From Novosphingobium sp. MW5 (GTDB lineage Bacteria; Pseudomonadota; Alphaproteobacteria; Sphingomonadales; Sphingomonadaceae), in NCBI GenBank assembly GCA_025938935.1, contig JAPCWB010000001.1:1054001-1118000 (forward strand): a stretch of DNA of 64,000 nucleotides, written 5' to 3'. Shown here piece by piece: positions 9,729 to 18,897 of this stretch (position 1 is its first letter; the number at the start of each line of letters is the position of its first letter). The notes under the pieces are model-generated. The model was not told the DNA's origin. It saw nothing but the letters and a program-made list of their open reading frames with translations, and did not search any database. The translations under genes and the position numbers were made by a program.

Positions 9729-10465
9729 AAACCGCGCTGGTCACGGGTGCCTCTGCCGGGATCGGCGAGGCATGCGCGCGGCGGCTGATCGCGACCGGCT
9801 GGCGCGTGGTCGGCACCGGACGCAATGCGGCGCGGCTGGAAGAACTGGCGCTTGAACTGGGCGAGGCTTTCGTCCCCGCCGTGTTCGACATCCGCGACGA
9901 AGCCGCCCGCGATGCGGCGCTGGCCGCGCTGCCGGTGAATGGCTTCGACCTGCTGGTCAACAATGCCGGGCTGGCGCTCGGCACTGGGCCGGCGCAGGCG
10001 TGCGATCTCGACCAGTGGAAGACCATGATCGACACCAATGTGACCGCGCTGGTTTCGATCACCCACAAGCTGCTGCCGGGACTGATCGAGCGGCGCGGCG
10101 CGGTGATCAACCTGTCCTCGGTGGCAGCGATCTATCCCTACACTGGCGGCAACGTCTATGGCGGGACCAAGGCCTTCGTCCGCCAGTTCAGCCTTGGCCT
10201 GCGCAGCGACCTTGCCGGGACCGGGGTGCGCGTCACCTCGATCGAACCCGGCATGGTCGAAACCGGCTTCACCATGGTCCGCAACGGCGGTGACCGGGCG
10301 GCGCACGATGCGCTTTATGGCGGGGCCGATCCGCTCACCGGCGACGACATTGCCGAAAGCGTCGCATGGATCGCCAACCTGCCGCCGCACTACAATATCA
10401 ACACGATCGAGATGATGCCGGTAAGCCAGAGCTTCGCCGGCTTCCAGGTCGCCCGTAACTCCTGA
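9725..10465 (+). CDS. SDR-family NAD(P)-dependent oxidoreductase (YdfG-like)
   Basis: Classical short-chain dehydrogenase, 246 residues. Cofactor loop 'TGASAGIG' near residue 7, 'LVNNAGLALG' near 78, active site 'YGGTKAF' (Tyr-x3-Lys) near 144, and 'SIEPGMVETGF' downstream. The C-terminal 'NINTIEMMPVSQSF' matches the YdfG / L-allo-threonine (3-hydroxy acid) dehydrogenase group, so an NADP-dependent 3-hydroxy acid or malonic-semialdehyde activity is likely but not proven. It is coupled to pheT by an ATGA overlap, an unusual but clear operon arrangement. Confidence 0.87.
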   Translation: MKTALVTGASAGIGEACARRLIATGWRVVGTGRNAARLEELALELGEAFVPAVFDIRDEAARDAALAALPVNGFDLLVNNAGLALGTGPAQACDLDQWKTMIDTNVTALVSITHKLLPGLIERRGAVINLSSVAAIYPYTGGNVYGGTKAFVRQFSLGLRSDLAGTGVRVTSIEPGMVETGFTMVRNGGDRAAHDALYGGADPLTGDDIAESVAWIANLPPHYNINTIEMMPVSQSFAGFQVARNS

Positions 10466-10482
10466 CGAACTGAACCCGCAAC

Positions 10483-12003
10483 GTGTCCTCCAATCGCCGT
10501 ACCTTCGCCATCATCTCGCACCCTGACGCGGGCAAGACCACGCTGACTGAAAAGCTGCTGCTGCAGGGCGGCGCGATCCACCTCGCGGGGCAGGTCAAGG
10601 CGCGCGGTGCGGCGCGGCGGGCGCGGTCGGACTGGATGAAGATCGAACAGCAGCGCGGGATTTCGGTGACGTCGTCGGTCATGACCTTCGAACGCGGCGG
10701 CATTACCTTCAACCTGCTCGACACGCCGGGTCACGAAGACTTTTCCGAAGACACTTACCGCACGCTGACGGCGGTCGATTCCGCGATCATGGTGATCGAC
10801 GCCGCAAAGGGTATCGAGCCGCAGACGCGCAAGCTGTTCGAGGTGTGCCGCCTCCGCTCGGTGCCGATCATCACCTTCGTCAACAAGGTCGACCGCGAAG
10901 GCCGCTCACCGTTCGAGACGCTGGACGAAGTGGCCGATGCGCTGGCGCTCGATGTCTGCCCGATGGCATGGCCGGTGGGGCTGGGCGGCGAGTTCCGTGG
11001 CGTGCTCGATTTCGCCACGGGCGAGATTGCCCGGCCCGAGGGTGACAGCCGCGAATTTCTCGGGAAGCGCGACAAGGAGCCGCTGCCCGCCAACATCGCC
11101 GACGAGGTCGAGCTGGCGCAGGGCGGCTATCCCGAATTCGATCTTGAAGCCTATCGCAATGGCGACCTGACCCCGGTCTATTTCGGCTCCGCGCTCAAGA
11201 ACTTCGGCGTGGCCGAACTGATCGACGCCATCGCTACCTATGCCCCGCCGCCGCGCCCGCAGCCGAGCGATCAGGGCACGATCGATCCTTCGAACAAGGA
11301 AGTCACCGGCTTCGTGTTCAAGGTGCAGGCCAACATGGACCCGATGCACCGCGACCGGATTGCCTTCATGCGGCTCGTTTCGGGCACCTTCAAGCGCGGC
11401 ATGAAGCTGACCCCGTCGGCGCTGGGCAAGCCGGTGGCGATCCACTCGCCGATCCTGTTCTTTGCGCAGGACCGCGAAATTGCCGATACCGCCGAGCCGG
11501 GCGACATCATCGGCATCCCCAACCACGGCACGCTGCGGGTGGGCGATACGCTGTCGGAAACCAACAAGGTGCGCTTCACCGGCCTGCCGAATTTCGCGCC
11601 GGAAATCCTGCGCCGCGTCGCGCTCAAGGACCCGACCAAGACCAAGCAGCTGCGCAAGGCGCTCGACGACTTGTCCGAAGAAGGCGTGATCCAGGTGTTC
11701 TACCCGGAGATCGGCTCGGCATGGATCGTCGGCGTGGTCGGCCAGCTCCAGCTCGACGTGCTGATCTCGCGGCTGGAGGCGGAGTACAAGGTGGAAGCCG
11801 TGCTTGAGGCTTCACCCTTCGATACGGCGCGCTGGATCAAGGGCAGCGATGCCGCGCTCAAGTCCTTTGCGGACTTCAACATGTCGAACCTTGCCAAGGA
11901 CCGCGATGGCGATCCGGTGTTCATGGCGCGGTCTGCTTGGGACGTCAGCTACCAGCAGGAAAAGAACCCGGATCTGGTGTTTTCGGCGACCAAGGAACGG
12001 TAA
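10483..12003 (+). CDS. prfC: Peptide chain release factor 3
   Basis: Translational GTPase that recycles RF1/RF2 after termination. 506 residues, slightly shorter than the E. coli protein. G1 'HPDAGKTT', switch region 'QQRGISVTSSVM', G3 'DTPGHEDF' and G4 'NKVDREG' are present, followed by domain II ('VQANMDPMHRDRIAFMRL') and the C-terminal domain ending '..KNPDLVFSATKER'. The start is GTG with a weak upstream purine stretch, 17 bases after the SDR stop, so it may be the last gene of the pheS-pheT-SDR run. Confidence 0.95.
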   Translation: MSSNRRTFAIISHPDAGKTTLTEKLLLQGGAIHLAGQVKARGAARRARSDWMKIEQQRGISVTSSVMTFERGGITFNLLDTPGHEDFSEDTYRTLTAVDSAIMVIDAAKGIEPQTRKLFEVCRLRSVPIITFVNKVDREGRSPFETLDEVADALALDVCPMAWPVGLGGEFRGVLDFATGEIARPEGDSREFLGKRDKEPLPANIADEVELAQGGYPEFDLEAYRNGDLTPVYFGSALKNFGVAELIDAIATYAPPPRPQPSDQGTIDPSNKEVTGFVFKVQANMDPMHRDRIAFMRLVSGTFKRGMKLTPSALGKPVAIHSPILFFAQDREIADTAEPGDIIGIPNHGTLRVGDTLSETNKVRFTGLPNFAPEILRRVALKDPTKTKQLRKALDDLSEEGVIQVFYPEIGSAWIVGVVGQLQLDVLISRLEAEYKVEAVLEASPFDTARWIKGSDAALKSFADFNMSNLAKDRDGDPVFMARSAWDVSYQQEKNPDLVFSATKER

Positions 12004-12029
12004 GCCGCCGGACCCTTTGCACTAATTTT

Positions 12030-12112
12030 GTCATTGCGAGCGCAGCGAAGCAATCCAGTGCGGTTGTGCGTGACGCTCTGGATTACTTCGTCGCATTGCT
12101 CCTCGCAATGAC
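12030..12112. repeat. Long imperfect inverted repeat (REP/MITE-like)
   Basis: The left arm GTCATTGCGAGCGCAGCGAA with CAATCCAG pairs imperfectly with the right arm CTGGATTACTTCG...CTCGCAATGAC. The 'GTCATTGCGAG..AGCAATCCAG' type is a common dispersed hairpin element in proteobacterial intergenic regions. It sits between the 3' ends of prfC and the minus-strand lipoprotein gene, where it could act as a bidirectional transcript end. Confidence 0.7.
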
Positions 12113-12136
12113 GAGGGTTCTTTCGGGACCGGCTTT

Positions 12137-12714
12137 CTACTGCACCACGAGGAAATACCGCGCGTCCCCGGCGCCGCGGTTCATCACCTCGATGGTGTAG
12201 CGCTGGGTGAACAGCGGTACCCATTTGCACAGGCCGCCGCGGCCGCTTTCGTCGGTGCAGATAGGCTTTGCCTGCGGATCGAGCACGCGCAGGGCAAGCT
12301 TGTCGCCTGTGGGGGCGGACAGGGCGATGGTGGCGCCGGTGCCTGAGAGGAACAGCTGGCTGAAGCTCTCGCGCCCGCCCACGCCCAGCTTGCCGCTCCG
12401 GTATCCGGGGCCGAGCGGGCGACCGCGATAGGGGGCGAGGCCTCCCGCGCGCGGCATCGCGCCATGCCGGAACCGGGTCCGTGGGGGAGGCCTCGAGCGG
12501 CCGTGAGCCCGAACCGTCGATTATCTGCACCGCCTTGGCCAAGGTCCTCGGTATCGCCGCGCGCCTCGGCATCGGCCGCATCGGCAAGCGCATTGGCGAG
12601 GCGCACGGCGACATTGGTTTCTGGCGCAGCACCCGCCGAACTGACCGCCGGGGCCGAGGCGCAGGCGCTGGCTGTCAGTACGGCGGCGAGAGAGAGGGCG
12701 TGAATTCGGTTCAT
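12137..12714 (-). pseudogene. Predicted lipoprotein with C-terminal beta-sandwich, two apparent frameshifts
   Basis: ATG 12714 overlaps the kinase stop (ATGA). The N-terminus 'MNRIHALSLAAVLTASAC' is a signal peptide with a plausible lipobox ending in Cys18. The protein then changes frame twice: after '..ARGDTEDL' (near 12538, where removing one G from CTTGGCC restores 'DLAKAVQIIDGSG') and again near 12455-12500, after which '..GGRESFSQLFLSGTGATIAL' to '..DARYFLVVQ' is read. The end resembles pre-peptidase-like beta domains. No family recognised for the middle. It is probably the third gene of the two-component operon and perhaps a periplasmic partner. Frameshifts may be sequencing errors. Confidence 0.6.
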
Positions 12715-14082
12715 CACTTGGTCTCCGGGGCAACGACAAAGGCCGCGCCCTTGGGGCTGGGCGCGAGGGTGAGGGTGAGGCGATGGCGCTCGGCAATGGC
12801 GCGCGCGAGGGCGAGGCCGAGCCCCGCGCCGTGGCGGCGGCCGGATTCTGCTGGCTGCAACATTGGAACGCCCGCGCCGGAAGCGGTCGAAGATATGCTC
12901 GCGCTCGTCCTCGGGCACGCCGGGTCCATTGTCCGAAACGGTAATCACCGGCCCCTGCTCAAGCGCGAGCCGAACCGTGCCGCCCGCGGGCACATATTTG
13001 AACGCATTGTCGAGCAGGTTGGTGATTAGCCGCGTCAGCTGCATTTCCTCGCCTTGGCAGGACACGCCCGGCATGATCGAGCGCACGAAGGTGTGGCCGC
13101 TTTCCTCGGCGCTGTCGGCGTAAAGTTCGGCGATGCGGTTCACCAGCTGGCTGAGGTTGACCGGTGACAGGCCGAGCCGGTCACCCTTGCGCGCCTCGCT
13201 CGTCGCGATATCGAGCAGCGATTCGAGCAGGGCGATGACGTGGCGGATCTCGGCCCGGGCATCGCTCAGCAGGCGCCGGTCTTCCTCTTCCTGTGCCTTG
13301 GCCAGCGCTTTCACCAGACGGTTGTCGAGGTGCATCAAGGGCGTGCGCAATTCGTGCGCGACCTGGTCGGTGGTCTCGCGGTGCGCGCCGACCATGCGGC
13401 GCAGATGCGCCAGCGCTTCCGAGGTGTGGCGGGTGAGCTCGCCGATCTCGTCCGGCTCCTTGCTGCCTTCTTCCAGTGCCTCCAGGCTGGGCTGGTCGGG
13501 CTCGCGAAACGCGCGATTGATGCGGCCGACGCGGAGCGCCAGCCGGTTCGCACGCCAGCGCCCGAGCAGGCCAACCACGGCTGCCGCCAGTCCTCCTGCA
13601 GCCAGGAAAGCCCAACTGATGCGCCGGGCGAGCGCGGCATCATTGCCATATTCGCGCGCCACCAGCAGTTTGAGATCGGGGGCAAGCTGGGTCGCGCGGG
13701 CATAGGCAGGGACGCCGCCGGGCAGGGTGATATAGCCAGCTTCGGAAAGGCGCGCGTCCAGCTTGGGCCATGCCTCGACATCGCCGGCAAGCCGCTGGCC
13801 CGCGTTGTTGGCGACGAGGTAGTGCGAGGCATTGCCGTCCGATGCCGAAAGCGCCAGCCGGTCCTCGATCCGCTTGGCCAGTTCCGCCTGTCCGCCGCTG
13901 GCGTGGATGTCGGCCATGCCGGCAAGATCGACGTCCACCGCGCGCACCAGCGCGGCGCGGCTCGATCGGTCAAGCGTGGTATAGGTCACGGCCCAGAGCA
14001 ATAGTGTCACGCTCACCGAAACGAGCATCGCCGACAGCACCAGCCGGGCGAAGATCGAATGGCGGAAGCGGACCTCGCTCAT
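12714..14082 (-). pseudogene. Sensor histidine kinase, frameshifted before the G2 box
   Basis: Membrane two-component sensor. Two transmembrane segments (about residues 11-33 and 155-172) flank a periplasmic domain. Then follow HAMP, HisKA with phospho-acceptor 'DQVAHELRTPL', the N box 'LITNLLDNAFKYVPAGG' and the G1 box 'VSDNGPGVPEDE'. After 'IFDRFRRG' (near 12876) the frame is lost. The missing end 'GAGLGLALARAIAERH' through 'VVAPETK' continues in the neighbouring frame to TGA 12714-12716. Net shift is +1 (or -2). It starts four bases after the response regulator stop, so the pair is an operon. As written it lacks a complete ATP lid. Confidence 0.78.
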
Positions 14083-14086
14083 GGGT

Positions 14087-14773
14087 TCAGCGGCCTTCCA
14101 TCAGGCGGTAGCCGGTGCCCCAGATCGTCTCGAGCGCGGGGGAGGTGAAGCCATCCTCCAGCTTGCGACGCAGCCGGCCGATATTGACATCGACCACGTT
14201 GGTCTGCGGATCGAAGTTCATTTTCCAAACGTCGCGCAGCAGCATTTCGCGCGTCACCACTTCGCCGGCGTTCTCCATGAAATAGCGGAACAGCTCGAAT
14301 TCCTTGGGGCTCAAGGCAATGTGGCGGTTGGCGCGAAAAGCGGTGCGTGCCTTGGTGTGGCATTCGAACTGGCCGTAGATGATGACAGCGGCATGCTCGC
14401 GACCCGAATTGCGCCGATGCAGCGCGCGCAGGCGGGCGATCAGTTCTTCCGCTTCATAGGGTTTGGCAAGATAATCGTCGGCACCTGCATCCAGCCCCTC
14501 GGCGCGGTCGGTGGTGCGGCCCAGCGCCGAGAGCATCAGCACCGGCGTGCCCACGCCGCTTTCGCGCAGGCGCTTGAGGATCGTCATGCCGTCAAGGTCC
14601 GGCAGCATCCGATCGAGGATGATCACGTCGAACCGGTCGCGTCCGGCGCGCAGCAGGCCGCCCGAACCGGTGCTTTCCCATATCAGGCTGTCACCATTGG
14701 CGCGGGCCAGCTCCTGCACCTCCTCGGCGGCGCGCTGGTCGTCCTCGACGTATAGAATGCTGATGCCTGCCAT
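14087..14773 (-). CDS. OmpR-family response regulator
   Basis: Two-component regulator of 228 residues. Receiver domain (1-120) has the acidic pair in 'ILYVEDDQ', the phospho-acceptor Asp in 'VIILDRMLPDLDG' and the conserved Lys in 'LAKPYEAEEL'. The C-terminal winged helix ends '..ALETIWGTGYRLMEGR'. ATG 14773 is chosen because GGAAGGACC lies about 6 bases upstream; longer open frames run into the repeat element. The kinase follows four bases downstream. The leader and ribosome site lie inside a 32-base inverted repeat (see 14775-15042). Confidence 0.93.
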   Translation of the reverse strand: MAGISILYVEDDQRAAEEVQELARANGDSLIWESTGSGGLLRAGRDRFDVIILDRMLPDLDGMTILKRLRESGVGTPVLMLSALGRTTDRAEGLDAGADDYLAKPYEAEELIARLRALHRRNSGREHAAVIIYGQFECHTKARTAFRANRHIALSPKEFELFRYFMENAGEVVTREMLLRDVWKMNFDPQTNVVDVNIGRLRRKLEDGFTSPALETIWGTGYRLMEGR

Positions 14774-14774
14774 C

Positions 14775-15042
14775 AGGGTCCTTCCGGATGATATTGATGC
14801 AACGTGATTGCTGCTGGAAGCTTCTCGGCAAGGAGCGTCGCGCAGCGCGGGCTGGTTGCCCGTGCAAGCGACGCAACGCAGTCCGAGGGGCTTCCAGCGG
14901 CAACCCCGAAGGGGCGGGCCGGTTTTGGCCCATTTCTGCGTTGCTCGTCGATCACTATGCTGGGCATGGCTCACTCCTCGCGCCTCGAACTGGACCAAAA
15001 CCGGCTCCGTCACGGTGCATCAATATCATCCGAAAGGACCCT
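14775..15042. repeat. 268 bp element bounded by 32 bp inverted repeats
   Basis: Bases 14775-14806 and 15011-15042 are inverted copies with two mismatches. Read on the plus strand the right copy contains TGCATCAATATCATCCGAAA followed by GGACCCT. The left copy, on the minus strand, is the leader and ribosome site of the response regulator. Inside are nested hairpins: about 14808-14828 with 14882-14902, GCGACGCAACGCAG (about 14869) with CTGCGTTG (about 14936), CCCCGAAGGGG, and CCGGTTTTGG with CCAAAACCGG. No open frame in it looks like a gene. It could be a MITE remnant, a duplicated leader or an invertible segment; no recombinase is nearby. Confidence 0.7.
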
Positions 15043-15200
15043 TGCCCCCAAGCCGGTTCAAAAGTGCCAGCCTGTCATCTAGCTGACAAGCGACGTCATC
15101 TTGCTAACGGCCTCTAAAGCGCGGGCGAATTTCCTCCAGACACGAGGCCTGTCATGTTGATGACATTCCTTGTTAGGAGTCTTTGTTCGCCTCACGGCGG

Positions 15201-15335
15201 TGCGGAAAGGCCATCCGGCCTTTCCTGCATCTCCAGCCCGCTCCCCGGCCCGACCACCCACAGGGTACCATGAACGGGTGGTCGGGCCGGGGGAGCAGGC
15301 TGGTGATGCCAAGCCAGTCGCGGAAGCGACTGGCG
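15201..15335 (+). repeat. Three-hairpin dispersed repeat, copy 1
   Basis: Three consecutive stem-loops: GGAAAGGCC-atcc-GGCCTTTCC, a central stem of more than 25 pairs built from CAGCCCGCTCCCCGGCCCG and its complement around GGTACC, and GCCAGTCGC-ggaa-GCGACTGGC. A second copy in opposite orientation lies at 31081-31217. Between copies the first stem has a compensatory pair change and the third stem has a wholly different but still perfectly paired sequence, so structure is under constraint. Confidence 0.8.
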
Positions 15336-15360
15336 CACCGGACAACGGCTCGCAAAACAA

Positions 15361-15393
15361 GGACCGCGCCGCCGGAGGTTGGCGGCGCGGTCC
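15361..15393 (-). terminator. 13 bp GC-rich hairpin followed by T-rich tract on the minus strand
   Basis: GGACCGCGCCGCC and GGCGGCGCGGTCC pair perfectly around a 7-base loop. On the minus strand the hairpin is followed by TTGTTTTGCG, a Rho-independent terminator layout. No minus-strand gene is known upstream of it, so it may end an unannotated small RNA. On the plus strand there is no T-tract. Confidence 0.5.
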
Positions 15394-15496
15394 ACTCGCG
15401 CGGCCCCGTCTTGGGGAATGCAAGGGCCCCGCGATCTCAGGTGTTTCGAAACTGCGCAAAGCCAGCCTTCATGTCCGCTGACAAAAACTGTTAGGT

Positions 15497-15514
15497 CCGT
15501 GACAATTTTCACGG
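15497..15514. promoter_or_regulatory. Palindrome CCGTGA-N6-TCACGG upstream of zwf
   Basis: Perfect 6-base arms around CAATTT, about 130 bases before the zwf start. The size and spacing suit a helix-turn-helix dimer site. The protein is unknown. It may instead serve a minus-strand transcript in this gap. Confidence 0.4.
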
Positions 15515-15586
15515 GGCACCTTTGGCAAGGCCACTAGGCAGATCGCGCTGGCGATGCTAACCCCATTGCGCTAGGTATTGCGCGAT

Positions 15587-15600
15587 TGCAATCGATTGCA
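15587..15600. promoter_or_regulatory. LacI-type operator palindrome TGCAATCGATTGCA before zwf
   Basis: Perfect 14-base palindrome with the central CG typical of LacI/GalR-family operators, 46 bases upstream of the zwf ATG, where it would cover a promoter. This suggests sugar-responsive repression of the whole Entner-Doudoroff operon. The regulator is not encoded in this window. Confidence 0.5.
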
Positions 15601-15646
15601 CTTCATCTATGAACGTCCCGCCTTTCGATCGAGGAACCCCGCGCGA

Positions 15647-17086
15647 ATGCCGTTCACTGCTGACAGCCTCCTTCTTTTCGGTGCCACGGGTGACCTTGCC
15701 CAGCGCATGCTGCTCCCCTCGCTCTGTGCTCTGGGGGCCGATGGCCTGATCGGGCCGAACCTGCGGATCATCGGTACGGCGCGGCAGGAACTGGACGACG
15801 CGGGCTACCGGCAGTTCGCGCGCGAGGCGCTGGAGAAATACCTGCCAGCAGAGCGCCGCGGATCGATGGCCGAATTTCTCAACCGGCTGCACTACCAGCC
15901 GCTTGATGCGAACGATATCAGCGGGTTCTCTGCGCTGGCCGACAAGGTTGGTCCTATCGGTGATGGGCTGGCCATCTTTCTCTCCACCGCGCCGCACCTG
16001 TTCGAGCCGACCATTGCCGGGCTCTCGGCCAGCGGCCTGGCTGGCGAAAAGGTGCGCATCGGCCTCGAAAAGCCGCTCGGCACCGACCTGGAAAGCAGCC
16101 GCCACATCAACGATGCCGTCGCCAGTGCCTTTCCGGAGGACCGGACGTTCCGCATCGATCACTACCTCGGCAAGGAAACGGTGCAGAACCTCTTGGCGCT
16201 TCGCTTTGCCAATATCCTGTTCGAACCGCTGTGGAACGCGGCGCATATCGACCATGTGCAGATCACCGTGGCCGAGACGGTCGGGCTGGAATCGCGCGTC
16301 GGCTATTACGATGGCTCGGGCGCGCTGCGGGACATGGTGCAGAATCACATGCTGCAATTGCTCGCGCTGGTGGCGATGGAGCCGCCCGCGAATTTCGATG
16401 CCACGGCCATCCGTGACGAGAAGGTGAAGGTCCTGCGCTCGCTGCGCTATGTCGCGGGCGAGGAATCGGTCACCGGCCAGTACCGCGCCGGGGCCATCGC
16501 CGGCCAGCCGGTGCCGGGCTACGACGACGAATTGGGCAAGGACTCCGACACCGAGACCTTCGTCGCGATCAAGGCCCATGTCGATAACTGGCGCTGGAAA
16601 GGCGTGCCGTTCTACCTGCGCACCGGCAAGCGCCTGCCCAAGCGCGTGACCGAAATCGTCGTCCAGTTCCGACACGTGCCGCACTCCATCTTTGCTTCGA
16701 AAGCGGCGAAGACCGTGCCGAACAAGCTGGTCATCGGCATCCAGCCCGAAGAGAACATCACCCTTCAGGTCATGGCCAAGGTGCCGGGGCTGGACCGGCA
16801 GGGCATCCGCCTGCGTCCGGTCGAACTCGACATCGCGATGAGCGACGCCTTCGCCGGGCCGGTCAAGCGCATTGCCTATGAGCGCCTGCTGCTTGACCTG
16901 ATCGAGGGCGACCAGACCCTGTTCGTCCGCCGCGACGAGGTGGAAGCGCAATGGGACTGGATTGACGCCATCCGCGCCGGTTGGACCGAACACGGGATCA
17001 CTCCGAAGACTTATAACGCCGGGTCCTGGGGGCCAAGCGCCGCGATTGCGCTCGCCGAACGCGATGGAGTGACCTGGCATGAGTAA
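15647..17086 (+). CDS. zwf: Glucose-6-phosphate 1-dehydrogenase
   Basis: Oxidises glucose 6-phosphate to 6-phosphogluconolactone with NAD(P)+, the entry to the Entner-Doudoroff and pentose phosphate routes. 479 residues. Nucleotide-binding '[14 protein letters not shown]' at the N-terminus, active-site 'RIDHYLGKE', and the conserved '[10 protein letters not shown]' region. ATG 15647 has GAGGA about 11 bases upstream; the longer frame from 15578 reads through the operator. It is the first gene of zwf-edd-glk-eda-ppc-like and its stop overlaps edd by 8 bases. Confidence 0.97.
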   Translation: MPFTADSLLLFGATGDLAQRMLLPSLCALGADGLIGPNLRIIGTARQELDDAGYRQFAREALEKYLPAERRGSMAEFLNRLHYQPLDANDISGFSALADKVGPIGDGLAIFLSTAPHLFEPTIAGLSASGLAGEKVRIGLEKPLGTDLESSRHINDAVASAFPEDRTFRIDHYLGKETVQNLLALRFANILFEPLWNAAHIDHVQITVAETVGLESRVGYYDGSGALRDMVQNHMLQLLALVAMEPPANFDATAIRDEKVKVLRSLRYVAGEESVTGQYRAGAIAGQPVPGYDDELGKDSDTETFVAIKAHVDNWRWKGVPFYLRTGKRLPKRVTEIVVQFRHVPHSIFASKAAKTVPNKLVIGIQPEENITLQVMAKVPGLDRQGIRLRPVELDIAMSDAFAGPVKRIAYERLLLDLIEGDQTLFVRRDEVEAQWDWIDAIRAGWTEHGITPKTYNAGSWGPSAAIALAERDGVTWHE

Positions 17087-18893
17087 TCTGAATGCCACGG
17101 TCGAACGCGTCACCCAGCGGATCATCGAACGCTCGAAAGAGGGCCGTGCCCGTTACCTCGAACTGATGACGCGTGAAGGCGATGCCCACGGCAACCGGTC
17201 GTTTCTCGGCTGCTCGAACCTTGCGCACGGTTTTGCCGGGGCGGAGGAAGACCAGGCGACGATTGCCTTCACCAAGGCGACCAACCTCGGCATTGTCACC
17301 GCCTACAACGACATGCTCTCGGCCCACCAGCCCTATGGCCGCTATCCCGAGGCGATGAAGCTCTACGCCCGCGAAGTCGGCGCGACGGCGCAGGTGGCGG
17401 GCGGCGTTCCGGCAATGTGCGACGGGGTGACTCAGGGCTACACCGGCATGGAACTGTCGCTGTTCAGCCGCGATGCCATTGCCCAGGGCACCGCCATCGC
17501 GCTCAGCCACGCGATGTTCGACGGCATGGCGCTGCTCGGCATTTGCGACAAGATCGTTCCCGGCCTTGTCATGGGCGCGCTACGCTTTGGCCACCTGCCC
17601 GCGATCTTCGTGCCCTCTGGCCCCATGCCAACCGGCATCGGCAACAAGGAAAAGCAGAAGGTCCGCCAGCTCTATGCCGAGGGCAAGGCGAGCCGCGAGG
17701 AACTGCTCAAGAGCGAGATGGGTTCGTACCATTCGCCCGGAACCTGCACCTTCTACGGCACGGCCAATTCCAACCAGATGATGATGGAGCTGATGGGGCT
17801 CCACATCCCCGGCAGCGCCTTTGTGCCGCCGAACACGCCGCTGCGCTCGGCGCTGACGCGGGCGGCCGTCCACCGGCTTGCCGCGATCACCAAGAAGGGC
17901 GAGGATTACCGCCCGATGGCGCAGGTCGTCGATGAAAAGGCGCTGGTGAATGCCTGCGTCGGGCTGCTCGCCACGGGCGGATCGACCAATCACGCGATGC
18001 ACATCCCCGCCATGGCGCGCGCGGCTGGGGTGAAGATCGACTGGCAGGACCTTGACGAGCTGTCCTCGGTCGTCCCGCTGATTGCCCATGTCTATCCCAA
18101 CGGCGCGGCCGACGTGAACCACTTCCACGCGGCCGGCGGCATCGCTTTCGTTGTGCGCGAACTGCTGGGCGCTGGGTTGATCCACGGTGACGTTCTGACG
18201 GTGAGCGAGCAGGGCATGGCGGCCTATGCACAGGAGCCGGTGCTGGCAGACAATGCGGTGCAATGGCGCGATATCCCGGCAGCGAGCGGCGACGATACGA
18301 TTCTGCGCCCGGCCGCCGAGCCCTTCAGCCCCGATGGGGGCATGCGGCTGGTTCAGGGCAATATCGGCCGGGCGACCTTCAAGACAAGCGCGGTCGACCA
18401 TTCGCGCCGCACGATCGAGGCGCCGTGCCGCGTTTTCGACAATCAGGAAGGCGTGCAGGCCGCGTTCAAGGCGGGCGAGCTTGACCGCGATGTCGTCGTT
18501 GTCGTCCGCTTCCAGGGGCCGCGTGCCAACGGCATGCCCGAATTGCACAAGCTGACCCCGCCGCTCGGCGTCCTTCAGGACAAAGGCTTCAAGGTGGCGC
18601 TGGTCACCGATGGCCGCATGTCGGGTGCGAGCGGCAAGGTGCCCGCCGCGATCCACGTCACGCCCGAGGCGCTTGCTGGCGGCCCGCTCGCGCTGCTGCG
18701 CGATGGCGACGTGGTGCGGCTTTGCGCCAATACCGGCAGCCTGGAAGTCCTGGCGGATCTTTCGGGCCGCGAACCGGCCGCCGCGCCGTCTTCGGGCGAA
18801 GGCATGGGCCGTGAGGTCTTCAGCCTGTTCCGCCTCAGCGCCGATGGCGCGGAGCAAGGCGCCTCTCCCATCCTTGCCGCAGCGGGACTGTAA
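17079..18893 (+). CDS. edd: Phosphogluconate dehydratase
   Basis: Entner-Doudoroff dehydratase that converts 6-phosphogluconate to KDPG. 604 residues, normal length for the IlvD/Edd family. Conserved cysteine regions for the iron-sulfur cluster are seen in '[12 protein letters not shown]' and '[10 protein letters not shown]', and '[11 protein letters not shown]' matches Edd rather than IlvD. The C-terminal '[19 protein letters not shown]' is characteristic. Translation is coupled to zwf through ATGAGTAA. The glucokinase gene begins four bases after the stop. Confidence 0.97.
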   Translation: MSNLNATVERVTQRIIERSKEGRARYLELMTREGDAHGNRSFLGCSNLAHGFAGAEEDQATIAFTKATNLGIVTAYNDMLSAHQPYGRYPEAMKLYAREVGATAQVAGGVPAMCDGVTQGYTGMELSLFSRDAIAQGTAIALSHAMFDGMALLGICDKIVPGLVMGALRFGHLPAIFVPSGPMPTGIGNKEKQKVRQLYAEGKASREELLKSEMGSYHSPGTCTFYGTANSNQMMMELMGLHIPGSAFVPPNTPLRSALTRAAVHRLAAITKKGEDYRPMAQVVDEKALVNACVGLLATGGSTNHAMHIPAMARAAGVKIDWQDLDELSSVVPLIAHVYPNGAADVNHFHAAGGIAFVVRELLGAGLIHGDVLTVSEQGMAAYAQEPVLADNAVQWRDIPAASGDDTILRPAAEPFSPDGGMRLVQGNIGRATFKTSAVDHSRRTIEAPCRVFDNQEGVQAAFKAGELDRDVVVVVRFQGPRANGMPELHKLTPPLGVLQDKGFKVALVTDGRMSGASGKVPAAIHVTPEALAGGPLALLRDGDVVRLCANTGSLEVLADLSGREPAAAPSSGEGMGREVFSLFRLSADGAEQGASPILAAAGL

Positions 18894-18897
18894 GGCC

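Noticed and set aside
12184..14082. A single 632-residue kinase-lipoprotein fusion
   Set aside because: The frame only joins kinase and lipoprotein because the kinase frameshift skips its own stop; in the correct kinase frame TGA lies at 12714-12716 and the next ATG overlaps it.
14788..15117. Short open frames inside the inverted-repeat element
   Set aside because: All follow the repeats rather than codon structure, and none has a convincing start signal.
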